A DNA stretch of 64,000 nt from an uncultured Prevotellaceae bacterium (GCA_900319385.1 ONOG01000008.1:22296-86295), one strand, 5' to 3'. Numbered from the stretch's first letter, positions 7,998-16,305 are shown. Notes: a model not told the origin generated them from the letters alone. Numbers and translations are program-made.

Positions 7998-9023
7998 TCA
8001 GAATGCAATGGCTTTAAGCTGGAGTCCAGCCATCTCGTCGAGGCCGCACATGAGGTTCATGTTCTGGACAGCCTGACCGACGGCGCCCTTGAGCAGGTTG
8101 TCGATGACGGATGTGATGACGAGCTTGCGGCCGAAAACCTCTACATGGACGAGGCCCTTGTTGGTGCCGACCACCTGCTTGAGGTCGAGCGGGGCACTGC
8201 TGCAGTGCGTGAAGGCGGCATCGGCATAGAAGCGCTGGTAGAGGGCAGCCATCTCGGCAGCATCGGCTGGATGGTCCAGCGTCACCACTTCTGTGCAGAA
8301 AATGCCTCGCGGGAAGTCGCCGCGGTAGGGAATGAAATCGACCGTGATGCCGTCGGCGTCAAAGCCTTCGTCGAGCGTATCGACCACACGTGGCGACTGC
8401 GAGGGACGCAGTTGGTTGAGCGTCTGGCAGATTTCGTGCAGATGCTGGTGGGTGAAGAGTTTATAGACCGACATGTTGCCGCTGCGCCACGAAAAGTGGG
8501 TGGTGGCGGTGGGTTTCTGACCTGCCCCCGTGCTGCCCGTGATGGCGTTGACGCTGATGTCGTGGCTGAGCAGACCGGCATGAGCCAGGGGAAGGAGTCC
8601 GAGCTGGATGCAGGTGGCGAAGCAGCCAGGGTTGGCCACATGAAGCGCCTGACGAATCTGGTCGCGGTGGATTTCGGGCAGTCCATAGACGTAGTCGTGG
8701 TCGGGGCGTGCAATGCGGAAGTCCTGCGCCAGGTCGATAATCTTGACGTGGGTTGGGATGGCGTGCTCTTTGAGAAAAGCCTCGCTCTTGCCATGTCCGA
8801 AGCAGAAAAAGAGCACATCGACTTCGGAGAAAGGCATGTCTGACGTGAACCGCAGGTCGGTGTCGCCCAGCAGTCCGCTGTGCACGTCGCTGACGAGGTT
8901 GCCGGCGTTCGATTCCGAGTTGGCGAATACGATCTCGGCCTGCGGGTGATTCAGCAACAGCCGGATGAGCTCGCCGCCGGTGTAGCCCGCCGCACCGAGG
9001 ATGCCTACCTTAACGTGCTTCAT
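7998..9023 (-). CDS. argC: N-acetyl-gamma-glutamyl-phosphate reductase
   Basis: A 341-residue NADPH-dependent reductase of the third step in arginine synthesis. The N-terminal Rossmann motif GILGAAGYTGGEL (residues 8-20) and the catalytic Cys134 in NPGCFATCIQLGLLPL are present. The frame is open to 9125, but homology begins at MKHVKV, so the start is set at 9023, overlapping the argG 3' end by 14 bp; this overlap suggests translational coupling. Third catalytic gene of the arginine operon. Confidence 0.92.
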   Translation of the reverse strand: MKHVKVGILGAAGYTGGELIRLLLNHPQAEIVFANSESNAGNLVSDVHSGLLGDTDLRFTSDMPFSEVDVLFFCFGHGKSEAFLKEHAIPTHVKIIDLAQDFRIARPDHDYVYGLPEIHRDQIRQALHVANPGCFATCIQLGLLPLAHAGLLSHDISVNAITGSTGAGQKPTATTHFSWRSGNMSVYKLFTHQHLHEICQTLNQLRPSQSPRVVDTLDEGFDADGITVDFIPYRGDFPRGIFCTEVVTLDHPADAAEMAALYQRFYADAAFTHCSSAPLDLKQVVGTNKGLVHVEVFGRKLVITSVIDNLLKGAVGQAVQNMNLMCGLDEMAGLQLKAIAF

Positions 9024-10218
9024 CGGGATGTGCGAGATAGTAGGCGCGCAGGGCCGTGGATGTGACTTTGATGAATCCCTTGGCGTCTTCCGACGACCAT
9101 GCCTTGGCCGTCTCGCCATATTCACCGAGCTTGTTCTTTACGAGGTCGTCGGGTGAATCGACACCGACGGTCTGGAACGAGTAGGGGCGCAGTTCGAGGG
9201 TGACGGTGCCGTTGACGTTGCGCTGCGAGCTCTGGAGCATGGCTTCGATGTCGGGCATCACGGGCTCGAGGTACTGGCTTTCGTGCAGGAACATACCGTA
9301 CCAGTTGGCAACCTGGTCCTTCCAGTACTGCTGCCACTTGCTGAGTGTGTACTTCTCCAGGAAACGGTGGGCGGCGATGATGAGCATGGGAGCTGCGGCC
9401 TCGAAACCGACGCGGCCCTTGATGCCGATGATGGTGTCGCCCACGTGGCAGTCGCGACCGATGGCGTAGGCTGCGCCGATCGCCTCGACTGCCTGGATAG
9501 CCTGAATCTTGTCGCTGTACTCCTTGCCGTTGACTGCTGTGAGCTCTCCCTTCTTGAAGGTCAGGCTGAGCAGTTCGGGACCCTCCTTGGTGGGGTGCTT
9601 CAGATAGGCCGACTCGGGCAGGCCCTGCGCAGAGTCAAGCAGTTCGCCGCCGCAGATGCTGGTGCCCCAGATGCCCACGTTGTATGAGTATTTCAGCTTC
9701 GCAAAATCGGCGGCGAAGCCGTGCTGGTTCAGGTAGTCGATTTCTTCCTGACGCGAGAGGTTGCCGTCGCGGGTCAAAGTGATAATCTCCACGCCTGGTG
9801 CCATGACGAGGAAGGTCATGTCGAAGCGGATTTGGTCGTTGCCGGCGCCAGTCGAGCCGTGAGCAATGGCCGATGCTCCGATTTCCTTGGCATAGCGGGC
9901 AATGGCGATGGCCTGGAAGATGCGTTCGGAGGAGACGGAGATGGGGTAGCAGTTGTTGCGAAGCACGTTGCCGAACACCATGTAGCGGAGCGACTTCTCG
10001 TAGTATTCCTGTGTCACGTCGAGGGTGACATACTTGGTGGCACCGAGCTTGTAGGCGTTCTCTTCGTTCGTCTTGAGCTGTTCGGCACTGAATCCGCCTG
10101 TGTTGGCGCAGGCAGCGTGCACTTCGTACCCCTTTTCACGGGCGAGGTACATCACCGTGTAGCTGGTGTCGAGGCCTCCGCTGAAGGCTACGACGACTTT
10201 CTTCTTGTTTGTTTCCAT
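9010..10218 (-). CDS. argG: Argininosuccinate synthase
   Basis: A 402-residue cytosolic enzyme joining citrulline and aspartate with ATP. The nucleotide-binding loop AFSGGLDTSY is at residues 11-20 and the STGAGNDQIRF aspartate/ATP-binding motif is present. Full length for the family. It lies 23 bp downstream of the GNAT gene and overlaps argC. Confidence 0.95.
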   Translation of the reverse strand: METNKKKVVVAFSGGLDTSYTVMYLAREKGYEVHAACANTGGFSAEQLKTNEENAYKLGATKYVTLDVTQEYYEKSLRYMVFGNVLRNNCYPISVSSERIFQAIAIARYAKEIGASAIAHGSTGAGNDQIRFDMTFLVMAPGVEIITLTRDGNLSRQEEIDYLNQHGFAADFAKLKYSYNVGIWGTSICGGELLDSAQGLPESAYLKHPTKEGPELLSLTFKKGELTAVNGKEYSDKIQAIQAVEAIGAAYAIGRDCHVGDTIIGIKGRVGFEAAAPMLIIAAHRFLEKYTLSKWQQYWKDQVANWYGMFLHESQYLEPVMPDIEAMLQSSQRNVNGTVTLELRPYSFQTVGVDSPDDLVKNKLGEYGETAKAWSSEDAKGFIKVTSTALRAYYLAHPDEAR

Positions 10219-10241
10219 TCTTATTGTAGAGTCTTATAGTT

Positions 10242-10862
10242 TTATGATTGATGATCAGTTGGGAGAGCTTGGGCATCTATTCTCCGGATGCGCTGGATGA
10301 CATCGTCGGGTATCTTGGCTGGCAGATGTTCCTCTGGGTCGTAGAGCATGGCGGTGCAGATGCAGTATTTGCGGCCGGTGCGGTGCAGCACATCGACATT
10401 GCAACAGCCCTCGCAGCCGCGCCAGAACGCCTCGTCGTCGGTCAGGTCGGCAAAGGTGACGGGCTGGTAGCCGAGCTGTGTGTTCATCGTCATCACGGCA
10501 GCACCGCTCGTGAGAGAGAATATCTTGGCGTGGGGCCAACGGGTGCGGGCCAGCGAGAAAGTCATGTCCTTGATGCGCTTGGCCACGCCGAGGTGGCGGA
10601 AGTCGGGGTGGACGATGAGTCCGGATGTGGTGACATACTGCTTGTTTCCCCAGGTCTCGATGTAGCTGAAACCGGCGAAGCGGTCGCCGCAAAGGGCGAT
10701 GACAGCCTTCGCTTCGCGCATTTTAGTGGCCAGGTATTCGTGTGTACGTTTGGCGATACCCGTACCGCGGTCCTTGGCAGCCTCGGCGATGGTCTCGAGG
10801 ATTTGGTCTATGTATTGTTCGTGCTGACGGTCGGCGACGAGCACTTCGATTTCTTTTTCCAT
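10242..10862 (-). CDS. GNAT N-acyltransferase of the arginine operon
   Basis: A 206-residue GNAT-fold protein. The core motif SGLIVHPDFRHLGVAKRIKD (about residues 80-100) is the acetyl-CoA binding V/A pattern. The C-terminal segment is Cys-rich (CEGCCN, KYCICTAML), which is unusual for the superfamily. Its place between argR and argG, with no other N-acetylglutamate synthase in the operon, suggests that it makes the first N-acylation of glutamate, using acetyl- or succinyl-CoA. That role is inferred from context. Confidence 0.75.
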   Translation of the reverse strand: MEKEIEVLVADRQHEQYIDQILETIAEAAKDRGTGIAKRTHEYLATKMREAKAVIALCGDRFAGFSYIETWGNKQYVTTSGLIVHPDFRHLGVAKRIKDMTFSLARTRWPHAKIFSLTSGAAVMTMNTQLGYQPVTFADLTDDEAFWRGCEGCCNVDVLHRTGRKYCICTAMLYDPEEHLPAKIPDDVIQRIRRIDAQALPTDHQS

Positions 10863-10928
10863 ACGTATTGTGAGTTGCGTGAGTTGCGACTCAGTCGCAA
10901 CATACAGGACTATTCAGTTGTGGGCGGT

Positions 10929-11399
10929 TCAGACGGGGATGATGCTGGAGAGCGCCTCGCGGACGGTTTCGCGCGATGTGCCTTCCTCGACAACGATGAA
11001 GATGGTGTCGTCGCCTGCAATGGTTCCGATGATCGAGGGGATGATGGTATTGTCGATGTCGTAGGCGATGCTGCTGGCATAGCCTGGACGGGTCTTGATG
11101 ACGCCGATGTTTCCGGAGAAACGGAGCGAGAGGAAGCCGCCCACCTGCATCATCTCGCGCACGGGCCGGTGCTCCTTCACGCGTTGGTACATTGCGTTGT
11201 GCGGCAGCACATACACAGCCTTGCCCGATACGTTGGTGGCTTTGGCTACTTTCATTTGCTTGAGGTCGCGCGACAGGGTGGCCTGTGTCACGACAATTCC
11301 TTCGGCGGCCAGAGCTCGGAGCAGTTCGTCTTGATTGCAGATTTCCTGACTCGAGATGATGAGCCGAATCATGTCTAATCGTGAATTCTTTGCACTCAT
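10929..11399 (-). CDS. argR: Arginine repressor ArgR
   Basis: A 156-residue protein with an N-terminal winged helix (about residues 1-70; NQDELLRALAAEGIVVTQAT and the LSRDLK recognition helix) and a C-terminal arginine-binding hexamerisation domain (GTIAGDDTIFIV around residues 125-137). The open frame runs upstream to 11618, but the -7 box at 11459-11466 and homology fix the start at MSAKNS, position 11399. It heads the arginine operon, and inverted ATGCAAA-type boxes sit over its own promoter, consistent with autorepression. Confidence 0.92.
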   Translation of the reverse strand: MSAKNSRLDMIRLIISSQEICNQDELLRALAAEGIVVTQATLSRDLKQMKVAKATNVSGKAVYVLPHNAMYQRVKEHRPVREMMQVGGFLSLRFSGNIGVIKTRPGYASSIAYDIDNTIIPSIIGTIAGDDTIFIVVEEGTSRETVREALSSIIPV

Positions 11400-11458
11400 G
11401 TAATTATAAAAGTTGTATATTTTTACCTTAAAAACACTTTTGTATGTGAAAAACTCTG

Positions 11459-11518
11459 CAAATATACGAATTTTTATGCAAACAACAAAGGTTTTTATAC
11501 AAAACTTGCATAAAAACC
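11459..11518 (-). promoter_or_regulatory. Arginine operon promoter with ArgR boxes
   Basis: CAAATATA (11459-11466) is a minus-strand TATATTTG -7 box. Upstream of it lie TTTTTATGCAAAC (11471-11483), GTTTTTATACAAAAC (11491-11505) and the inverted CTTGCATAAAAACC (11505-11518). The sequences form overlapping A/T-rich inverted repeats covering the expected -33 region, the position where ArgR would block transcription. Confidence 0.6.
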
Positions 11519-11553
11519 TTTCTAAAGTTGAATAAGTTGCCGAATGGGGTCTC

Positions 11554-12327
11554 TTAGAGTTCAGTCTCCCCCTCGATGTAGTTGTCCATGAACATGTTTT
11601 CGCCGTCGAACACGGCATAGGTGAATTTCGAGTACCATTCGCCCAGAATCATGAGGCGACAATCGCGTTGGAGGAAGATGTCGAGGTCGATGTGTCGGTG
11701 GCCGAACATGAAATAGTTGATGTCGGGATGCGACTTGAGATACTCCTTTGCATAGAGCACCAGTCCCTCCTTGTCCTCACCCTTGTAGGTGGGTGGACCG
11801 TCGAAGTTGATGTGCTTCTCGCGGTTGTGCTTCGCCCAGTTCAGGCCGAAGTTGATGAACCAGTGGGGGTGGATCATGGCAGCCAGGCGGCGCAGGGTGT
11901 GGCTTTCGAAACAGTTATACATCAGTTGAGTCTTCCAGTCCTTCTCCCTCGGGTCGAGTCCGTAGCCGTGTGCCAGGTAGAAGACTTTGCCGCACAGCTC
12001 CATCGTGCTGGCTTCGCGGTGCAGGATGACGCCGCACTCCTTCACGAGGTAGTCGGTGCACCACATGTCGTGGTTGCCCTGGAAGAAGTGGACTTCGACG
12101 CCGCGGTCGGTCAGTTCGCTCACCTTGCCCAGGAAACGGGTGAAGCCCCGTGGCACGACGTCGTCGTATTCAAACCAAAAGTCGAACATATCGCCGAGCA
12201 TGAAGACGGCCTCGGCCTTGTCCTTGATGGTGTCGAGAAAGCGGACGAGGCGCCGTTCCTGTGTGCGGTGGTGCTGGAAGGCGCGGCAGCCCAGGTGGGC
12301 ATCGCTGATAAAATAGTAATTTTTCAT
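11554..12327 (-). CDS. lpxH: UDP-2,3-diacylglucosamine pyrophosphatase
   Basis: A 257-residue calcineurin-like metallophosphoesterase that hydrolyses UDP-diacylglucosamine to lipid X in lipid A synthesis at the inner-membrane surface. Metal ligands are visible in order: SDAHLG (Asp9, His11), MLGDMFDFW, FQGNHDMW and the C-terminal FGHRHID. Length matches the family. It is the last gene of a minus-strand cluster beginning at the glycosyltransferase (14936). A four-helix-bundle cassette separates it from the DUF59 gene upstream. Confidence 0.9.
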   Translation of the reverse strand: MKNYYFISDAHLGCRAFQHHRTQERRLVRFLDTIKDKAEAVFMLGDMFDFWFEYDDVVPRGFTRFLGKVSELTDRGVEVHFFQGNHDMWCTDYLVKECGVILHREASTMELCGKVFYLAHGYGLDPREKDWKTQLMYNCFESHTLRRLAAMIHPHWFINFGLNWAKHNREKHINFDGPPTYKGEDKEGLVLYAKEYLKSHPDINYFMFGHRHIDLDIFLQRDCRLMILGEWYSKFTYAVFDGENMFMDNYIEGETEL

Positions 12328-12331
12328 GATG

Positions 12332-12371
12332 AAAAATTAAGTGAAAGGTGAAAAGTGAAAAGTGAAAAATT
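12332..12371. repeat. GTGAAAA tract, left flank of the four-helix-bundle cassette
   Basis: AAAAGTGAAAAGTGAAAAATT-type tandem sequence immediately 5' of lpxH. It is repeated in inverted orientation at 12794-12838, so the pair brackets the four-helix-bundle gene. Similar tracts occur at 930-950, 15955-15977 and 59745-59880. Confidence 0.55.
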
Positions 12372-12402
12372 CGGTGCAAAGTGAGATAAAAACCTCGATG
12401 AG

Positions 12403-12774
12403 CTATAGATCGTATCTTTGTTTTACAGTTTTTATAGACTTAACAAGCATTGATATAAGTTCCTTGCATTTGGACGAAATTATGATATAATTCTCTTCAG
12501 AAATGATATTCGACTCTCGGAATAATTTTAGCCAGTACCTAGTCTCATTTGCTTCTTTTAATGCAATAGTCATTTTACTGACAAAATCAGCAGGACTTTG
12601 TGCGAATTCAGCTTCACTGATATTTGCTCCAATTGACGTACCAGATTTGAGAAGCTGTTTATAGATGGCAGAAAACTTCCAGTCATTGTTGCAATTGGAA
12701 ATCAGCTTGACTATATTTACCGCAAAAAGAAAGGATTTTTCTTTTAGGGGTGAGCTTTTATCTTGGTTATACAT
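12403..12774 (-). CDS. Four-helix-bundle protein (23S rRNA intervening-sequence family)
   Basis: A 123-residue helical protein with the family hallmarks PLKEKSFLFAVNIVKL, KSGTSIGANISEAEFAQSPADF and ALKEANETRYWLKL. These small proteins are often encoded in 23S rRNA insertions or as scattered genomic cassettes; their biochemical role is not established. Homology starts at MYNQDKSS (12774). The frame is open to GTG 12837, but those extra residues (KSESDFVTVKSEK) are only a translation of the flanking repeat. The gene is markedly more AT-rich than its neighbours and interrupts an otherwise tight cluster, pointing to insertion. Confidence 0.8.
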   Translation of the reverse strand: MYNQDKSSPLKEKSFLFAVNIVKLISNCNNDWKFSAIYKQLLKSGTSIGANISEAEFAQSPADFVSKMTIALKEANETRYWLKLFRESNIISEENYIIISSKCKELISMLVKSIKTVKQRYDL

Positions 12775-12793
12775 CCTATGGAGTGTTGTAATC

Positions 12794-12838
12794 AATTTTT
12801 CACTTTTCACTGTGACAAAGTCACTTTCGCTTTTCACT
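12794..12838. repeat. Inverted GTGAAAA tract, right flank of the four-helix-bundle cassette
   Basis: AATTTTTCACTTTTCACT followed by a small GTGACAAAGTCAC hairpin and CTTTTCACT. It is the reverse complement of the type of tract at 12332-12371 and lies 7 bp from the DUF59 stop codon. Confidence 0.5.
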
Positions 12839-12844
12839 ATATAT

Positions 12845-13159
12845 TTATAGTCCGAGGTCGAGTCGGGCTTCCTCGCTCATCATGTCCTTTGTCCATTCGG
12901 GCTCAAACACGAGGTTGATGTTGGCCTGGTGCACTCCGTCGATGGCTTCGAGCTTCTGTTGGATATCCTCCATGATGAAGTCGGCGGCAGGACAGTTGGG
13001 AGCCGTGAGCGTCATATCGACGTTGATGTCGAAGTCGTCGGTGACGTCGATTTTGTAGATGAGCCCCAGGTCATAGACGTTGACGGGGATTTCGGGGTCG
13101 AAGACCGTGCGCAGCATTTCGACGGCGCGTGTTTCGATGTCGTATTTGGTGGGTTGCAT
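12845..13159 (-). CDS. DUF59/MIP18-family iron-sulfur assembly protein
   Basis: A 104-residue MIP18-like protein with the conserved FDPEIPVNVYDLGLIY (residues 20-35) and TAPNCPAAD (Cys56, the reactive cysteine). Members (SufT, PaaD-like) help mature Fe-S proteins. It lies 6 bp downstream of radC and is probably co-transcribed with it. No suf genes are in the window. Confidence 0.85.
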   Translation of the reverse strand: MQPTKYDIETRAVEMLRTVFDPEIPVNVYDLGLIYKIDVTDDFDINVDMTLTAPNCPAADFIMEDIQQKLEAIDGVHQANINLVFEPEWTKDMMSEEARLDLGL

Positions 13160-13165
13160 AGTCAG

Positions 13166-13849
13166 TTATAATTTACCGTTTTCGTTGAAAGAGTAATAGT
13201 CGCCGTCGGTCACGATGACGTGATCGACGAGCCGGATGTTGACCGTGCGGCAGGCTTGCTGCACACGCTCGGTCAGGCGGTTGTCCTCCGGACTGGGGCG
13301 ACACGAGCCCGAGGGATGGTTGTGTACCAGTATGACCGACGTAGCTTCGGCGAGCAGTGCATGCCGGAGCAGGATGCGCACATCGACCGACGTCTCTGTC
13401 CGTCCGCCCTGACTGAGACGCACACGCTTGATGAGGCGACTCGAGTTGTTGAGCAGGAACACCCAGCTCTCCTCGTGAGTCAACTCGCGCACGTCGGGGT
13501 GCATATATTCATAGATTTGCTCGGCTGAGGTGATGGTCTTCAGCTTCGTCGTGGCTTCTTCCTGAGCGCGTCGCCGTCCGAGTTCCATCGCCGCCTTGAG
13601 CGTGATGGCCTTCGCCTCGCCGATGCCGTTGTACTTCATCAGTTCCTCCACGCTGAGGCGGTGGAGCAGGATGAGCAGGTCGTCGCAGTCGTGCAACACC
13701 TCCGTCATCAGTTCGACAGCGTTCTTCGACGGGCTGCCCGAGCCGATGAGGATGGCCAGCAACTCGGCATTGCTCAGGGCTTCGGGGCCCTTGGTCATGA
13801 GTTTCTCGCGCGGGCGGTCGTCGGCCGACAGTTCTTTGATATTCAGCAT
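13166..13849 (-). CDS. radC: RadC/JAB-domain protein
   Basis: A 227-residue RadC-family protein: N-terminal helix-hairpin-helix region (YNGIGEAKAITLKAAMELGR) and a C-terminal JAB/MPN metal site with VHNHPSGSCRPSPED (HxH...D). The name is historical and the repair role is disputed. The open frame extends to 13912, but homology begins at MLNIKELS. It starts 22 bp after the glycosyltransferase stop and 6 bp before the DUF59 gene. Confidence 0.88.
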   Translation of the reverse strand: MLNIKELSADDRPREKLMTKGPEALSNAELLAILIGSGSPSKNAVELMTEVLHDCDDLLILLHRLSVEELMKYNGIGEAKAITLKAAMELGRRRAQEEATTKLKTITSAEQIYEYMHPDVRELTHEESWVFLLNNSSRLIKRVRLSQGGRTETSVDVRILLRHALLAEATSVILVHNHPSGSCRPSPEDNRLTERVQQACRTVNIRLVDHVIVTDGDYYSFNENGKL

Positions 13850-13871
13850 ACGGCAGATGGCGTAGGGTGGG

Positions 13872-14936
13872 TTAGTCGTAGAACGTTTTCTCGAAGGCCG
13901 AAAACTCGCCATGCTTCAGCACACAGCGTGTCCACCAGGCCTTCAGGAAACCGAGTCCGTAGCCGAACAGTTGGACGAAGGCGGCCTCGATGCTGAAGAA
14001 ACCGACGACGAGTGAGCGGTTGCGAACGGTGCTGTCGATGAAGATGAGCACGACGAACAGCAGGATCGGCAGCAGCGGAAGGGTCCACAGCAGGGTGGCG
14101 GGCAGGCCGAGCCATGTCGCGCCGGCAGCGGCGGGCGACGTTGCCCAGAGCCGCAGCACGACCGCCAGCACGAGCAGCAGAATCACACCGACGGTGAAGA
14201 CCATCGGCAGCATGTGAACCAGTTTTGTGGTGCCTGGGTGCCGCTTGCCGAGGTTGATGCGGGCGATGCCCGAGTTATAGACTTGCTTGAAGAACTTGTC
14301 GAGGTCGGTGCGACGCTTGTGCCACACCCACGCCTCGGGGAACAGCCGCGTCTGGTAGCCGGCTTCGATGATGCGGTAGCTGAAGTCGATGTCTTCGCCG
14401 AAGCGCATTTTTGAAAAACCGTTCAGCTGTTGGTACACCTCGCGACGGATGCCCATGTTGAACGAGCGTGGGAAGAACTTGTCGAGCTTCTTCCGTCCAC
14501 CGCGGATGCCGCCGGTGGTGAAGAACGAGGTCATGGCATAGCTGATCGCCTTCTGCATCGGCGTGAACGATTCGTGGGCGCGGTCGGGACCGCCGAACGC
14601 ATCGCACGGACGGGCACTGAGCTCGCGGTCCACCTCCTCCAGATACCTGTGCGGCAGCACGACGTCGCTGTCGAGGATGATGACATAGTCGCCCTTGGCA
14701 CGCTGCACGCCGTAGTTGCGGGCAGGGCCAGGTCCGCCGTTCTCCTTTTTATAATAATGTATGTCGAGCAGTTGGCTGTAGGTCTGGCATTCCTTCTCGC
14801 ACGTCCGCTCCGACCCGTCCTCCACGACGACCACCTCGAACTGCTCCTTCGCCAGTGTCTGCTGGCTCAGGCTGCGCAACAGTTCCTCGCACTCGTCGGG
14901 ACGGTTATAGACGGGGATGATGACAGAATACTTCAT
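13872..14936 (-). CDS. Family 2 glycosyltransferase with C-terminal membrane helices
   Basis: A 354-residue GT-A fold enzyme: SVIIPVYNRPDECEELLRSL at the N-terminus, VVVEDGS, the metal/nucleotide motif ILDSDVVLP (about residue 92) and the acceptor-side GEDIDFSYRI. Two to three hydrophobic helices near residues 240-310 anchor it to the membrane. Acceptor and sugar are unknown; envelope polysaccharide or glycolipid synthesis is likely. First gene of the minus-strand cluster leading to radC, DUF59 and lpxH. Confidence 0.85.
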   Translation of the reverse strand: MKYSVIIPVYNRPDECEELLRSLSQQTLAKEQFEVVVVEDGSERTCEKECQTYSQLLDIHYYKKENGGPGPARNYGVQRAKGDYVIILDSDVVLPHRYLEEVDRELSARPCDAFGGPDRAHESFTPMQKAISYAMTSFFTTGGIRGGRKKLDKFFPRSFNMGIRREVYQQLNGFSKMRFGEDIDFSYRIIEAGYQTRLFPEAWVWHKRRTDLDKFFKQVYNSGIARINLGKRHPGTTKLVHMLPMVFTVGVILLLVLAVVLRLWATSPAAAGATWLGLPATLLWTLPLLPILLFVVLIFIDSTVRNRSLVVGFFSIEAAFVQLFGYGLGFLKAWWTRCVLKHGEFSAFEKTFYD

Positions 14937-14959
14937 ATCGGTTTCCGATGCTTGGAGTG

Positions 14960-14967
14960 CAAAGTTA
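14960..14967 (-). promoter_or_regulatory. -7 box for the glycosyltransferase cluster
   Basis: CAAAGTTA (minus strand TAACTTTG) sits 24 bp upstream of the glycosyltransferase start, matching the Bacteroidetes -7 consensus. Confidence 0.55.
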
Positions 14968-14987
14968 CGGAAAAACGAGTGGAATGC

Positions 14988-15015
14988 AAAATAAAAATGC
15001 TCGCATTTTTATTTT
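14988..15015. terminator. Terminator downstream of the PorT-like gene
   Basis: AAAATAAAAATGC and its exact complement GCATTTTTATTTT lie back to back (14988-15000 and 15003-15015), giving a hairpin with A and T runs on either side. It lies about 110 bp after the PorT-like stop on the minus strand. Confidence 0.5.
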
Positions 15016-15122
15016 CACTCCCGAGTGCATGTAATTTCGGCGAAGCCAAAGTTCGTGCAAAAACTGAATGACGGAAGGCAATCGGGTGTTTTTTCGGAAA
15101 ATACGTTCCGAAAAGCGCCGAC

Positions 15123-15872
15123 TTACTCGAAATAGAGCGAGAGGATGATCATCTTCGAACGTCCGCTGTCGATGGAGTTGGTGAAGATGAGCTGTTCGGG
15201 ATTGGTGAGGTCGTCGCGCTTCTTGTTGATGATGTTGGTGAGGCCGTAGGCAAATTTCAGTTCGGGGATGAACTTGAAGAACGGCGTGTAGAAGTCGCAG
15301 CCGATGCCCACTTCGACATAGCAGTCGAAGCGTCGCACGAGCAGGTTCTTCTGTCTCTTCACCGTCAGGTCGAACATCGGGTTCAGTCCGGCTACGAGAT
15401 AGGGGCGGTAGTTGTTGAAGCGCTCGCCCGAGAACTTGATGTCGAGCGGCACCGAGATGTAGGTAGATTTAATGTCCTGGTGGTCGGTCTCGCCGTTTAA
15501 GTTGTTCTTGAAACGCACCTTCTTCGTTCCGAAGTGCATCGAGGGGATGACGCGGAACGCCAGGTTGTTGGTCAGCCGGAGTTCAGCCAGCACACCGACG
15601 CTGAATCCAGGTTCGTACTGCGGAATGTCGGCGTACCATTCGTTGCCCAGATCGTCGCGGAAACCGTTGTTCTGGAACTCAATATCCTGCATGTGCAGGC
15701 CGGCGAGAAATCCGTAGTGCAGGCGGCGTTGGTCGATGTATGGACGGTGCTGCACCTTGCGTTTCTGGGCCTGTGCATCCGACACGAAGAAAGAGGCAAT
15801 GCCCCACAGCATCGCCACACACACAAGGAAAATCCGATGTGAATGCAGGTACGACGTCAATCCCTTTTTCAT
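15123..15872 (-). CDS. PorT-like outer-membrane beta-barrel protein
   Basis: A 249-residue protein with a signal peptide (cleaved near AQAQ) and alternating beta strands typical of an eight-stranded barrel, ending ILSLYFE. The pattern YGFLAGLHMQDIEF, NLAFRVIPSMHFG and PYLVAGLNP resembles PorT, an accessory factor of type IX secretion in Porphyromonas. This fits the type IX-like C-terminal tails of several secreted enzymes in this window. Start chosen at MKKGLTS (15872); the 11 extra residues upstream lack signal-peptide character. Assignment as true PorT rather than a generic porin-family protein is likely, not proven. Confidence 0.7.
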   Translation of the reverse strand: MKKGLTSYLHSHRIFLVCVAMLWGIASFFVSDAQAQKRKVQHRPYIDQRRLHYGFLAGLHMQDIEFQNNGFRDDLGNEWYADIPQYEPGFSVGVLAELRLTNNLAFRVIPSMHFGTKKVRFKNNLNGETDHQDIKSTYISVPLDIKFSGERFNNYRPYLVAGLNPMFDLTVKRQKNLLVRRFDCYVEVGIGCDFYTPFFKFIPELKFAYGLTNIINKKRDDLTNPEQLIFTNSIDSGRSKMIILSLYFE

Positions 15873-15988
15873 TGTCTTCAGTCTGATAAATAAAACGCAA
15901 AACACCCCTTTTTATTGTACTTCGAAAAAAAAACGCGCGTGGGGCCAAAATTTTTCACTTTTCACTTTTCACTTTTACTTTTTTGTCG

Positions 15989-15996
15989 TACCTTTG
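15989..15996 (+). promoter_or_regulatory. -7 box of the ferredoxin gene
   Basis: TACCTTTG, a perfect -7 box, about 80 bp upstream of the ferredoxin start. A CACTTTT tract lies just upstream. Confidence 0.5.
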
Positions 15997-16075
15997 CAGC
16001 CACGAAATACTCAAATATGGGTATCAAAAGCAGAGAATTCAACTCTTAATTATTAACTTTTAACGAATAAGTAGT

Positions 16076-16249
16076 ATGGCTTACGTAATTTCAGACGATT
16101 GTGTAATGTGCGGCTCTTGCGAAGGCGAGTGCCCGTCGGGTGCAATTTCAGCAGGTGACAGCAAGTATGTCATCGACCCCGATCAGTGTGTTGACTGCGG
16201 CACATGTGCCGACACTTGCCCCTCGGGTGCCATTGCTCCGGGTGCATAA
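16076..16249 (+). CDS. 2[4Fe-4S] ferredoxin
   Basis: A 57-residue ferredoxin with two cluster motifs: Cys9, Cys12, Cys15 and Cys19-Pro, then Cys38, Cys41, Cys44 and Cys48-Pro (CVMCGSCEGECP and CVDCGTCADTCP). Clostridial-type carrier for low-potential electrons, for example with pyruvate:ferredoxin oxidoreductase. It is a stand-alone gene with its own promoter and a hairpin at 16275-16305. Confidence 0.95.
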   Translation: MAYVISDDCVMCGSCEGECPSGAISAGDSKYVIDPDQCVDCGTCADTCPSGAIAPGA

Positions 16250-16274
16250 GTCAATACAATCTATACCCAAAGTT

Positions 16275-16305
16275 AAGGCGGCTCACCAGCACGGTGGGCC
16301 GCCTT
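16275..16305. terminator. Hairpin after the ferredoxin gene
   Basis: AAGGCGGCTCACC pairs with GGTGGGCCGCCTT with one mismatch around a 5-nt loop. No strong T-run follows, so termination strength is uncertain. Confidence 0.6.
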
